This document shows, piece after piece, positions 23,577 to 34,619 of a DNA stretch of 64,000 nucleotides (the stretch's first letter is position 1; every line of letters begins with the position of its first letter). This DNA comes from Urophycis tenuis (taxonomy: Eukaryota; Chordata; Actinopteri; Gadiformes; Phycidae). The stretch spans positions 5,785,318 through 5,849,317 of the forward strand of contig JAXIVH010000008.1 of assembly GCA_036785325.1 (NCBI GenBank), written 5' to 3'. A program made the translations under genes and the position numbers. The notes beneath the pieces were generated by a model. It was not told where the DNA came from and made no database searches. It saw only the letters and a list, made by a program, of their open reading frames with translations.

Positions 23577-24180
23577 CTACCACGGCCTCCAGAGGACGCT
23601 GTTAACTGAACTCTTCTCTTTGGTGATGGTGGGCTGGAGTGGAGAGCTCAGCTGAAGTGAACCAACCTCAGTCAGCCTTCTATCGGAGGATGACTGAAGG
23701 TTCTGGAAGTGATCCAGCAGTCTTCTGCTGGACTGTGTCTTCACCTCATCCTTAGACAAGAAGTTGACAATCTCCTGGACACACCTGGAATGACCCTGGT
23801 TGGCAGCTGACAGACAGGAGACAGAGCTTCCATGGCGGTAGAGCTGCTGTTGTCTCACAAAGTCCACCGTCATCTCCAGGATGTCTGCTTTCTCCATCTT
23901 GGAATCGGGCTCTTGTTTGAGGAACTCTGGACCCAGCAGAGACTTGAGCTGCTCAATGCTGCTGTTGATTCGCTCTCTGCGTAGCTTTTCCACCAGTGGT
24001 TTTCTGATCTGGAGAAAGACAAAGAAATGTTTAATACACTATCCTCAACTTTGCTTCAGGATCAATACATATTACAATACAACTCAAAATTAATTGTTAC
24101 GTTATCCTTGAATTTACCTTGTGGGTCAGGGTCAGGTGCTCCTTGGAAGAAGTCATTGCTGAAGTGGTTGTAGGAGCCAT
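23577..24180 (-). CDS. her4: her4-like bHLH-Orange-WRPW repressor, array copy E
   Basis: Exon 1 (24118-24180) begins MAPTTTSAMTSSKEHLTLTH. Exon 2 (23577-24008) is intact through WRPW, giving 164 residues. Exon 2 differs from that of copy G by only two residues (Arg/Cys in LYRHG, and PTITK/PSITK). The adjoining 3' UTR is also nearly identical to that of G, although copy F lies between them. This suggests recent duplication or gene conversion. It carries an ACCAAAGA miR-9-seed match. AATAAA at 22714-22719 (minus). Confidence 0.93.
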
Positions 24181-24243
24181 GTGTGGATCTCTATGCTCCA
24201 GAGGTCTCTGTGGAGAGAATCTGGTTTCTCCTGGCTTCAGCCC

Positions 24244-24325
24244 TCCTATATATAGTCCCCAATCTCCATATGAATGTGTGGGTCTTGGTCTGGTTGAATT
24301 TTCTCACACTCTGAACCAATCAGAG
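24244..24325 (-). promoter_or_regulatory. promoter of her4 copy E
   Basis: CTATATATAG (24246-24255), CSL variant TGTGAGAA (minus; 24301-24308), CCAAT-type element. Confidence 0.65.
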
Positions 24326-24939
24326 AGCTATGGAGGACAATGAGGAATGCAGGCTGCCACATGCTCCCTGCTCTTATTGCTGGGGGACAATAGATTGATC
24401 TCAGGGGACCAGGTGGAGGACTGGGGGGGTGATAGAGAGAGACTCTGTGTGGATCTGGGAAAGTGGTGACCCTGCAGAGGGATCAGATCTGCAGCCTGAT
24501 GCTGGGATCAATGGCTTTGATAGAGCACGTGCTCATCACATCACACACGTTGGGATTGTATTGATATCAGTTGCCATTGCGTGGTTGCGCTTGCTGATCA
24601 TCCCATTGTACATATTGCAACTTTAACATACGTTTTATTGATATCAGTTTCGGGCTGAACAGTTATCAATCAATAATGCCATTACATCATGTAACCACAA
24701 AATATGAGAAAAAAGCACATAGACAAACATTTATAGGTTATACTGTATATTTTTCTTAGTTGACGGATTATATGTAGTCATGTAGTCTTGCTTATTGAAC
24801 CAAATCAGTATTTCAGTAAACTAAATAAAAGTGAGGAGACTTTGATTCTTTCTTTTTATTATTTTAAATATCCTTTAATTCGTTTTATCTCTGATGTTTT
24901 GCTGTTTGACTCTATATATGACTAATTTGCTATGACATG

Positions 24940-25190
24940 TTTCTTAGTTTGCAGTTGCAGCAGATGTTTCTTCAGTGTGGTGACTGGTAGTTGGTGTGAG
25001 TATAGCGTGAATGTGAGTTTCCCACACTGATTCCAATGGACTGTGGTCAATGGCTCACAAAAGGACTTTGAATGGGCCTTTGGTTATGGATCCATTCGCA
25101 CCACAAACAGACCCGACATCACTGACCATCTGGAGGGAAAGAACCCCATTGGCTGGATCTTGGGCTGTGGAATTTCAACAAACCAACAAA
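24940..25190. promoter_or_regulatory. proximal block A5
   Basis: One E-box retained (24961-24966); CSL motif at 25019-25026. Confidence 0.55.
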
Positions 25191-25269
25191 TATCTTGATA
25201 TATTCTGTATCTAAAGTCAACATACAATGTATTATATGTCAATAAAATGGAACATGGAAAAAATATATC

Positions 25270-25500
25270 GACAGTGATCAAAAGCTTTCTGTTTAGCCTT
25301 GAGATCAACCCCTGCAGCTGACAACAGGCTGTGGGTGGAGACAGCTTCTTCCTGAAGTGTGCCAATTCCCTTTTGAGACTAGGATGTTTACGCTGGGACG
25401 AGTGATGCTAATGACTCTAAAATGTGACTTCACCCTCCAGAGCTTTCCCACACTTCGTTCATTGACAGAGCTTCCCCCGAATCACAGGAGTTTGCATTGT
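25270..25500. promoter_or_regulatory. middle block C5
   Basis: Conserved core with a CSL motif at 25445-25452. Confidence 0.55.
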
Positions 25501-25504
25501 TAAA

Positions 25505-25775
25505 TGTTACAGCCAGGACAGGCAATTTGGAGAAACCAGCTAACTTCAGTCGTCCCTCCAAAGCCCCTTCCCCCAAACACGTGCCTGGCCTTGTGAAAGA
25601 CTTTTGTCAGGAACAATGGAGGGCAGAATGTTGCAGGTAGCTGGGTGGGTAGGTAGGTAGACAGACTGGTAAGCCATCAGGTCATTTCATTCCGGCATAA
25701 TGAAATGAGTAGACAAGCCAATTACAGGCCTGCGACAACCACAGGTACCAGATTTTTTTATATGAAATAGCTTCT
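25505..25775. mobile_element. dispersed repeat fragment inside the fifth unit
   Basis: Related to 29580-29890 and, more weakly, to 41205-41310 (shared GGCAATTTGGAGAAA, AGTCTCTAGCTGGCT-type segments, AGACAGACTGGTAAGCCATC). It occurs in the same place in units 5 and 6 only, so it probably entered before those two units separated. Family unknown. Confidence 0.45.
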
Positions 25776-26104
25776 GAAATAAATTGCCTAACCTAGCTTT
25801 AATTCTTCTTTAGTGACTGTCCTGGATTTGTATGATAGTCGAATGTTAACTTTGCAGATGTTTCAATAGTTGCAACACATTTGTTGATGAGAAACCACAA
25901 AATCTATTTAGCTTTCAAATCAGTACATTGACATGTATTCATGATATCAATGGTATTACAGCATTGTAGGTCTTTGAGATCTTTTGGATATTGAGTTGTT
26001 TTTTTATACACATGCTTAAGTTTAATTAATACCATCCATTTGAATAAATATTTAAAAGAATTCCAAATATTCTCCCGCTGAAATAGAAAAAAAAAAAATT
26101 TTTT

Positions 26105-26305
26105 ATAGCAGAGGTCCGCATCCCCGGTTTTACCCCTGTCCATCCTCCAGGGTCAAGGTTCTCTGTCTTTTGTTCCACAGGGGCTCTGTGAGCGAGCTCT
26201 CACTGGTTTCCCACACACTCTCCATTCACTGGTTTAACTGGAGGAACAAAAGAAGTGTGTCTTATTACTCATCACGCCAGATACAGAGGGTGACGTCACC
26301 AATTA
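26105..26305. promoter_or_regulatory. distal block D5: CSL plus CRE
   Basis: CSL motif at 26208-26215 and perfect CRE at 26291-26298. Confidence 0.55.
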
Positions 26306-26554
26306 GGAATGGAGGACATGAATGAATAAGACTAAAATCATTAACTCTTAAAATTACAATGCATTATTTTTCAATATGTTGAGTATCAACAATTTGTGTT
26401 GTAACTGTTATTAGGACAATGAAACCCTCGGCCCCCAGGGTTTGTATGAAAGTAGACCAACTCCTGCCGGTTGTTTTAACACAAACAGAGGTTGTTTTTG
26501 CATCCTGAAATTGATGATAAATAATCATATTGCTAATGGCAATTGTGTAGACAT

Positions 26555-26692
26555 TTTTTTTTATTATCTTATTATTTTTTTTTATTATCTTATAATATTT
26601 ATTATTTTATTATTTATTATTATTATTTTATATTATTTTTTATTATTTTTTTTATTATTTTTTATTATTTTTTTAATTTTATAATAATTTTC
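26555..26692. repeat. A/T-rich low-complexity tract
   Basis: Degenerate TTATT/TTTAT repeats. Confidence 0.85.
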
Positions 26693-27864
26693 TGTCATAG
26701 GTGACATTTTCATTCCCTTCAGCCATGTACTTTTGGAGTGGTACAGAATACCATTCTCAATCGTAAATACTGTGTTGTCAGATTCTATGTTGTCTCTTGC
26801 TATAAAATCTGCAAGTACAGCATTTTGTTTCAATGTGATGGAGATGATACACTACTGTAATATATTATTGTATTGTTTTGGGCGTCATGAGAAATAACAA
26901 TGTTTTTTGCTAGCTATTAGTGTAAGAATAACTTACATAAGTCATTGAGATTAAAAGGAGAGAAGGCAAGAAATGTTGAAGTTTCTGTTTGTTTATTAGA
27001 CAATTGTTAACAGGCAGTTTCAGAAGTATAAAACTTCAACTGAAGGCCAATAGAGGTGATGACACATCACAACAATAATTTGGAAACAATCTCCAAAAGA
27101 CAATGTACTCAAAGAGAGTAGAGGATGTACATTCGACAGTTGTCTTCATAGAAGACATGAAATATGTTACATGTAACAATAGTGAGTTGACATTATATTT
27201 CAATGTGTAACTCATAATTCATAAAGAATCCAATGTTTTATGCTTTTTCATAAAGCAAAAGGAGGAACACGATCACAAAACTGATCAGGACTGTCTCATC
27301 ACAAAGTGATGAATTAGGATCCAATTAGAATAGTAAGGCTTGTGGAAAGTAACATGCGCATGTTCATGAAAACAGCAAAGTAACAACTTGTGTGTATAAG
27401 AAAAACCTCACACAATTTAAACTGATAATAGTTACTTTTTGATCTTGTAACAGATCAGCAATTGATAATGCACAGACGACAAATCACAGATTTAAAGTAA
27501 GGACACAGAATAGATCAACATGATCATTAGGAATTAATATTACAATATCAGAATGTTTCTAAAATAGAAATAAATGCATTAAACATGCCTTATCTTCCAA
27601 TATTTTCTGAAAGAATGTCAATTATGTTTGAACATCAAATGAATGACAAAGCAGCCAGAGCTGCCGTGGTAATCTGTGATAACAGACAGTTGATACAGTA
27701 GACTACAACACGTAGCAGAAACATGTTCTTCTTTTAGAAGAATGATGTGATCTTAAACATCAAGCAATTAAATTATTCAGATAATATTGTACATTGAAAT
27801 GTACATTAACAACACGTTGTGACCAACATGGTCAACGTTGTCAAATATCTCAAATTGTAAGTTT

Positions 27865-28358
27865 CTACCAGGGCCTCCACAGGGCATTGTTAACTGAACT
27901 CTTCTCTTTGTTGATGCTGGGCTGGAGTTGAGAGCTCAGTTGAAGTGAACCACTCTCAGTTGGCCTTGTTACAGAGGATGACTGAAGGTTCTGGAAGTGA
28001 TCGAACAGTCTGTTGGAATGTGTCTTCAATTCATTTTCAGACAGGAAGTTGACCATCTCCTGGACACACCTGGAATGACCCTGATTGGCTGCTGATGAAC
28101 AGGGGTTTCCATGACGATTGAGCTGCTGTTGTCTCACAAAGTCCACCGTCATCTCCAGGATGTCTGCTTTGCTGATCTGCTGATCTGGAGAAAGACAAAT
28201 ACATATTTAATACACTAATCTCAACAAAGCATCAGCATCAATACATACTAAAAATTAACCTCAAAATATTTTGTTAAGTTTATCCTTGAATTTACCTTGT
28301 GGGTCAGGGTCAGGTGCTCCTTGGAAGAAGTCATCGCTGAAGTGATTGCAGGAGCCAT
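27865..28358 (-). CDS. her4: her4-like copy F with the basic region and helix 1 deleted
   Basis: Exon 1 (28296-28358) is normal (MAPAITSAMTSSKEHLTLTH). In exon 2 about 120 bases encoding the basic region, helix 1 and loop are replaced by 17 bases (around 28167-28183), leaving KADILEMTVDFVRQQQL, Orange and WRPW. With the original acceptor the frame shifts and stops at once. Two AG dinucleotides created at the junction, 5 and 8 bases further in, would restore frame and give an Orange-WRPW protein that cannot bind DNA. Promoter (TATA, CSL) and upstream blocks are intact. It is either a pseudogene or a co-repressor-titrating variant. The tail is also diverged, with one residue lost in the SNRLFDHF segment. 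AATAAA at 26992-26997. Confidence 0.7.
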
Positions 28359-28418
28359 GTGTGGATCTGTGCTGTAGAGGTCTCTGTAGAGGATCTGGTC
28401 ACTCCTGGCTTCAGCCCT

Positions 28419-28500
28419 CTTATATATAGTCCCACACTCCAAATGAATGCGTGGGTCTTGGTCTGGTTGGAGTTTCTCACAGTCTGAACCAATCAGAGAG
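28419..28500 (-). promoter_or_regulatory. promoter of her4 copy F
   Basis: TATATATAG (28421-28429), CSL variant TGTGAGAA (minus; 28474-28481), CCAAT-type element. It is intact despite the coding deletion. Confidence 0.6.
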
Positions 28501-29029
28501 CTTGAGAGGACAATGAGGAGCGCAGGCTGCCACATGCTGCATGCTCTTATTGCTGGGGGACAATAGATTGATCTCAGGGGACCAGGTGGAGGACTGGGGG
28601 GTGATGGAGAGAGACTCTGTGTGGATCTGGGAAAGTGGTGACCTCGTAGACTGAGGGATCAGATCTCTAGCTTGATTCTGGGATCAATGGCTTTGAGAGA
28701 GCACGTGCTCATCATCACAACACACACATTGGAGTTTTATTGATATTAGTTATGGGTTCAACAGTTATCAATCAATAATGTCATGACTTTCCAAAAAACA
28801 AAAAATGAGAAACAGCACATAGACAAATATTTATATTTTTGTTCATTGTTGGATTATATGTATTCATGATTAATAATTGCCTATTGAATAAAACCATTAT
28901 TTCAGTTAGCATTATGGTTCAATGAAAGCAAAGTAAACTTTGATCCATTTTAAATATCCTTCCATTATCTTTAGTCTCTGATATTTTTATTTCATTGTGT
29001 ATGTTATGTTCATTCATGAAATGTTTCAC

Positions 29030-29270
29030 TGTGTCCAGTTGTAGCAGATGTTTCTTCAGTGAGTATAGAGTGGATCAGAGTTTCCCACACTGACTCCAAT
29101 GTGCTGTGGTCAATGGCTGACAAAAGCACTTTGAATGGACCCTTGGCTATGGCTACGTCCTCTGTGTTGCACCACAAACAGACCCCTGACATCACTGGCC
29201 ATCTGGAGGGAAGCAACCCCATTGGCTGGGACTTTAGCTGTGGAATTTCGACAAAACAACAGAAATCTTG
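29030..29270. promoter_or_regulatory. proximal block A6
   Basis: E-box at 29045-29050 and CSL motif at 29082-29089. An internal deletion removes the segment between them that other units have. Confidence 0.55.
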
Positions 29271-29359
29271 ATTATATACAGTGTTAAAAGTCAGCAATAA
29301 CATAAAGTGTATTTGTGTCACTGTATTGGAACATCATGGGAAACATTTATGGACAGTGA

Positions 29360-29575
29360 TCAATTTATGACAGTGAGATTAACCCATGTAGCAGACGTCA
29401 GGCAGGGGTGGGAGACAGCTTCCTCCTGAAGTGTGCCAATTCCCTTTTGAGACTCGGGTGGTTCCAGTGGGACTCATGATGCTAATGACTCTGAAATGTG
29501 ACTTCACTCTCCAGAGCTTTCCCACACTCCATTCATTGACAGCGCTCCCCCTGAATCATAGGAGTTTGCATTGTT
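29360..29575. promoter_or_regulatory. middle block C6
   Basis: Conserved core and a CSL motif at 29519-29526. Confidence 0.55.
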
Positions 29576-29579
29576 ACAT

Positions 29580-29890
29580 TTTAAATCTAATTTGGAGACA
29601 GCAGTCAGAGTAGGCTAGATTTTGAAACCAAAGAAGTCCCACTCCTCCCTTCAGACCTCTCTCCAAAGCCACTTCCCCAAAACCAGGACTAGCTCGCTAA
29701 GAAATAGATCTGCCTTGCCTATTGGGAGACTCTCATCATGCACAGTGAATGCAATGGAAGAGTGTGGCAGGTAGTTTTGTAGGTAGGTAGACAGACTGGT
29801 AAGCCATCCAATAATTTGATTTGTGCCGAATGAACTGATTGGACCGGACTATTACAGGCCTGCGACAGACACAGTCAGAGCATGCATTTG
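29580..29890. mobile_element. dispersed repeat fragment inside the sixth unit
   Basis: Homologous to 25505-25775 (AATTTGGAGA..., AGACAGACTGGTAAGCCATC, TTACAGGCCTGCGACA). Family not recognised. Confidence 0.45.
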
Positions 29891-30244
29891 GTTAATTGAT
29901 TGCTGTTGGCATGTGAAGATAATTTAAACAAATATGGACCAAATTGGTTCTAAAATAAATTACCTACCTTTGATTCTTTTGTTGTTGTGGCATGTCTGTA
30001 TTTTATGGTAGACAACATTGGAATGGTTTAATAGTCAAACTTTAACATGTAAGACATTTATTGTCAACCAACCACACAATACATTCAGTTTTCAAATCAG
30101 TACATGTACATGTACCCACAATATCAATGATATCAGAGTACGATAGGCCTGTGAGATTCCACAGATTTATTTTTCTTTTTAGAAATCCGAATATCCCTAA
30201 CCTGAAAGAAAACAAAATATAAAGCTAATTGTGATTTGATCCAT

Positions 30245-30460
30245 CTGCAGGTTTCTATTCAGCGGTCCACATTCCCTTTTAACCCCTGCCCATCCCCCAG
30301 GGTGAAGCTTTTCAGTCTATTGTCCCACAGGGGCTCTGTGAGTGAGCTCTCACTGGTTTCCCACACTCTCCTCCTCATTCACTGGTTTCACTGGAGGAAC
30401 AAAAGAAGTGTGTCTTATTACTCATCACGTTAGATACAGAGGGTGACGTCACAAATTAGG
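30245..30460. promoter_or_regulatory. distal block D6: CSL plus CRE
   Basis: CSL motif at 30358-30365 and perfect CRE at 30444-30451. Confidence 0.55.
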
Positions 30461-31848
30461 AATGGAGGACGAAGCTTAGGAAGACTAAACTCATGAAATC
30501 TTAAGATGACAATGCATTATTTTTCAATACATTGATTACCAATAAGAATTGATGCGACCGACTTTACGACAGAGAAAGCCTCTGACCACAGGGGTTATGT
30601 GTAGACCATCTCCTGCCTGCTACTTTAAAACAAATGTGGGTTGCGTTTACATTCTGAAATTGATTATACCACTCCAATTAACAATGCAAAAGTGTGTACA
30701 CATTTGTATTTCACATCTGACAAATAAATAATGTTAATGTATTCTTTTGGACTGCTATAGTATACAATTCTCAATTGTAACTACATGATTTTCAGACTAT
30801 GCTCTCTTGTTGTTATCAATTAAAAGAAGTATAATAAAATATATATGTTTTGTTTCAATGTTACGAAGATGACACACTGCTTAATGATTTGTATAATATT
30901 ATTGTATCGTTGTGCTCATCAGAAGTAAAAACAATGTTTTTATTATTTTACTATTTGTGTAAGAATAACATTGTCATCAACATTAAAATGAGAGAAGACA
31001 GGAAATATTGAAGTTCATGTTTGTTTATTCAAACAGACGATTTCAGAAGCATAAAACTTCAACTGAAGGTCAATAGAGGTGATGACACATCACAACAACA
31101 ATTTGGCAATTATCTCCAAAACACAATGTACTCAAACAGAGTAGCGGATATACATTTACACATATACAGTTATCTTCATAGAAGACATATACAGTATGTT
31201 ACATGTAACAATATTGAGTTGACATTATATTTCAATGTGTAACTCATAATTCATAAAGAATCCAATGTTTTATGCTTTTTCATAAAAGCAAAAGGAGGAA
31301 GGCGATCATATAAATAATCAGGACTGTCTCATCACAAATCATGAGTTAGGATCCAATTAGGATAGTAAGTCTTCCAACATATCATGTGCATGTTCTTTAA
31401 AATAGAAATGTCACCACATTTGATCTAATAACAGATCAGCATTTGATAGATCACAGATTACAAATCAAAGATTTAAAGTAAGAACACAAAATTGATCAGC
31501 ATGATCATTAGCAATTAATTTTAGAGTAACCAAATGGAAATGGAAACAAATGCATTTAACATGTCATGTCTTTCCCTTGGAAAAATAAGGTTAAATATTT
31601 TCTGGAAAAAAATGCCATTAAGTTTGAACATCAAACTTCAAAGCAGTCAAAGCTCCTACAACAGTCTGTAATAATAACAGACAGTTGATACAGTAGACTA
31701 CAACAAGTAGCAGAAACATGTTCTTCTTTTAGAAGAATAATGTGATCTTAAACATCAAACAGGGACAATATTGAGTTAATATTGTACATTGACAACAAGT
31801 TGTGACCAACATGGTCAATGCTGTCAAATATCTCCAGTGTGTAGGTTT

Positions 31849-32449
31849 CTACCACGGCCTCCAGAGGACGCTGTTAACTGAACTCTTCTCTTTGGTGATG
31901 CTGGGCTGGAGTGGAGAGCTCAGCTGAAGTGAACCAACCTCAGTCAGCCTTCTATCGGAGGATGACTGAAGGTTCTGGAAGTGATCCAGCAGCCTTCTGC
32001 TGGACTGTGTCTTCACCTCATCCTTAGACAAGAAGTTGACAATCTCCTGGACACACCTGGAATGACCCTGGTTGGCAGCTGACAGACAGGAGACAGAGCT
32101 TCCATGGCAATAGAGCTGCTGTTGTCTCACAAAGTCCACCGTCATCTCCAGGATGTCTGCTTTCTCCATCTTGGAGTCGGGCTCTTGTTTGAGGAACTCT
32201 GGACCCAGCAGAGACTTGAGCTGCTCAATGCTGCTGTTGATTCGCTCTCTGCGTAGCTTTTCCACAAGTGGTTTTCTGATCTGGAGAAAGACAAAGAAGT
32301 ATTTAATATACTAACCTCAACTTTGCATCAGCATCAACACATACTACAATCAACCTCAAAATTAATTTAGTTATCCATGAATTTACCTTGTGGGTCAGGG
32401 TCAGGTGCTCCTTGGAAGAAGTCATCGCTGAAGTGATTGTAGGAGCCAT
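31849..32449 (-). CDS. her4: her4-like bHLH-Orange-WRPW repressor, array copy G
   Basis: Exon 1 (32387-32449) begins MAPTITSAMTSSKEHLTLTH. Exon 2 (31849-32280) encodes an intact bHLH, Orange domain and WRPW, giving 164 residues. Exon 2 is almost identical to that of copy E. An ACCAAAGA miR-9-seed match lies at plus 31889-31896. AATAAA at 31024-31029 (minus). It is the right-most intact member of the minus-strand array. Confidence 0.93.
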
Positions 32450-32513
32450 GTGTGGATCTCTATGCTGCAAAAGGTCTCTGTAGAGAGAATCTGGTCTCTC
32501 CTTGCTTCAGCTC

Positions 32514-32600
32514 TCCTATATATAGTCCCCAATCTCCATATGAATGTGTGGGTCTTAGTCTGGTTGGAGTTTCTCACAGTCTGAACCAATCAGACAGCTA
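32514..32600 (-). promoter_or_regulatory. promoter of her4 copy G
   Basis: CTATATATAG (32516-32525), CSL variant TGTGAGAA (minus; 32571-32578), CCAAT-type element. Confidence 0.65.
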
Positions 32601-33109
32601 GGGAGGACAATGAGGAATGCAGGCTGCCACATGCTGCATGGTCTTATTGCTGGGGGACAATAGATAGATCGGGGGACCAGGCGGAGGTCTGGGGGGGGGT
32701 GTGATGGAGAGAGACTCTGTGTGGATCTGGGAAAGTGGTGACCCTGCAGAGGGATCAGATCTGTAGCCTGATGCTGGGATCAATGACTTTGATAGAGCAC
32801 GTGCTGACCATCACACAAGTTTTATTGATCAGTTATAGGTTTAAACATGTTTGCCAACTAATTTTTACTTTACTTTACCAACATTAATCAACTTTAAATA
32901 TGAAGAACAGCACACAAACATAGAAACATACATACATACAAACATTTCTGTTTGATATTTCTGTTCATTATATTGACATTGTATAGACATATATTCATCA
33001 TCAGTCTTAATTGCCCATTGAAATTATTATTTCAATTTAGAAATATTCTTCACAAAGGGAGTCAACTTGAATTATTTCCTATTTCCCCCCATTATCAATT
33101 TAGCGACTT

Positions 33110-33370
33110 TTAACTTGTTAGGACTTGTTTCTGGGTGTCCAGATGTAGCAGATGTTTCCTCAGTGTGGTGACTGGTAGGCTGTGTGAGTATAGAGTGGAT
33201 CTTAGTTTCCCACACCGACTCTGTGGTCAATGGCTGACAAAAGGACTGAATGAACTTTTGCCTATGGATCCATTCTGTGTTGCGTCACGAACAGACCCCT
33301 GACATCACTGACCATCTGGAGGGAAATAACCCCATTGGCTGAATCATGGATAGTGGAATTTGAACAGAAC
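33110..33370. promoter_or_regulatory. proximal block A7
   Basis: Two CAGATG-type E-boxes and a CSL motif (33207-33214). Confidence 0.55.
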
Positions 33371-33489
33371 CTCAAAAGTATTGATAAATTCTGCAAAAAA
33401 AGGTAAACAATAGGAGACTATCCTTTTGGATTACTAAAATGGAATATTGACGAAAACCTTTATCGACAGTGATTAAAATGTATCTCAGT

Positions 33490-33690
33490 ACCTTATATTG
33501 ATATCAATCCAAGCAGCAGACATAAGGGTGGGAGACAGCTTCTTCCTGAAGTGTGCCAATTCCCTTCAGAGAATAGAATGGCTCTGCTGGGACCCGTGAG
33601 GCTAATGACTCTGAAATGTGACTTCACCCTCGAGAGCTTTCCCACACTCCGTTCGTTGACAGAGCTTTCTATGACTAAATCACAGGAGTG
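33490..33690. promoter_or_regulatory. middle block C7
   Basis: Conserved core and a CSL motif (33639-33646). No D block follows; the unit is truncated and the remnant gene begins 300 bases further on. Confidence 0.55.
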
Positions 33691-34009
33691 AGCCTTGTGT
33701 TAGTTATTCTCTAGTGGTCGTTGTATGTGAGGTAGAGAACTGTGGTATTTGCTAGTGAGCAAATAAGTATAGCTTATTCAAGCTCTGCAACAGTTGTAAA
33801 CTTGAGATGCATCTGAAAAACCCCTATATAGTTCAAGACTTTCAAATCAGTATTCATAATATCAACAATATTCCAAAATTCTAAACTTTAGTATCTTTCT
33901 GCTCTTCTTTTGAATCAATACATCTCATCATCTCATCCTTAAATTGTACATCACTACTTGTGACCGATGTGATCAACAATGTCCAAGCATATCCCCAGTC
34001 AGTAGGTTT

Positions 34010-34323
34010 CTAGAAGTACCTCCAGAGGGTGCCGTAAATTTAACTTTTTGCTTCAGTGATGCTGGGTTGGAATGGAGAAGTGAACCAGTCAGTTAGCCTC
34101 GTGTCAGAGGGTGACCAAAGGTTCTGGAAAGATCCAACAGTCTTCTGTTGGACTGATTATTTCCCTAATATAGAGAGGAAATTGACAAGATTTTCATGGT
34201 GATAGAGCTGCTGTTCTGCCATGAAGAGAACTTTCATCTGTGAAGTCGATTCTTGAATTTAGCTTATGTGTCAGTCATGAGCTCCTAAGAAGAAGTCATT
34301 GCTGAAGTGATTGTGGGAGCCAT
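34010..34323 (-). pseudogene. her4: remnant of an eighth her4-like gene
   Basis: Read on the minus strand, it keeps a recognisable first exon start (about 34323 down) and the end of exon 2, including sequence matching the post-Orange tail. The WRPW codons are altered, the bHLH and the intron-exon border are deleted and the frame is broken. Exon 1 is fused close to the C-terminal part. It is clearly non-coding. Confidence 0.75.
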
Positions 34324-34384
34324 TTTCCCATTTGTGGTCTCTGGTGTAGACGTCTCTGTTGAGAAAATCTGTTAGCTCCTGGTT

Positions 34385-34600
34385 TCAGCCATCATCTCCA
34401 TATGAATGTGTGGGTCTTGGTCTGGTTGGGGTTTCTCACAGTCTGAACCAATCAGAGAGCTTGGGAGGACAATGAGGAATGCAGGCTGCCACATGCTGCA
34501 TGCTCTTAGTGCTGGGGGACAATAGATTGATCTCAGGGGACCAGGTGGAGGACTGGGGGGTGATAGAGAAAGACTGTGGATCTCAGAAAGTGATGACCCT
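34385..34600 (-). promoter_or_regulatory. relict promoter of the remnant gene
   Basis: CSL variant TGTGAGAA (minus; 34433-34440), the CCAAT-type element and upstream sequence are kept. The TATA segment is missing. Confidence 0.45.
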
Positions 34601-34619
34601 GTATTAAGATCAGATCTAC

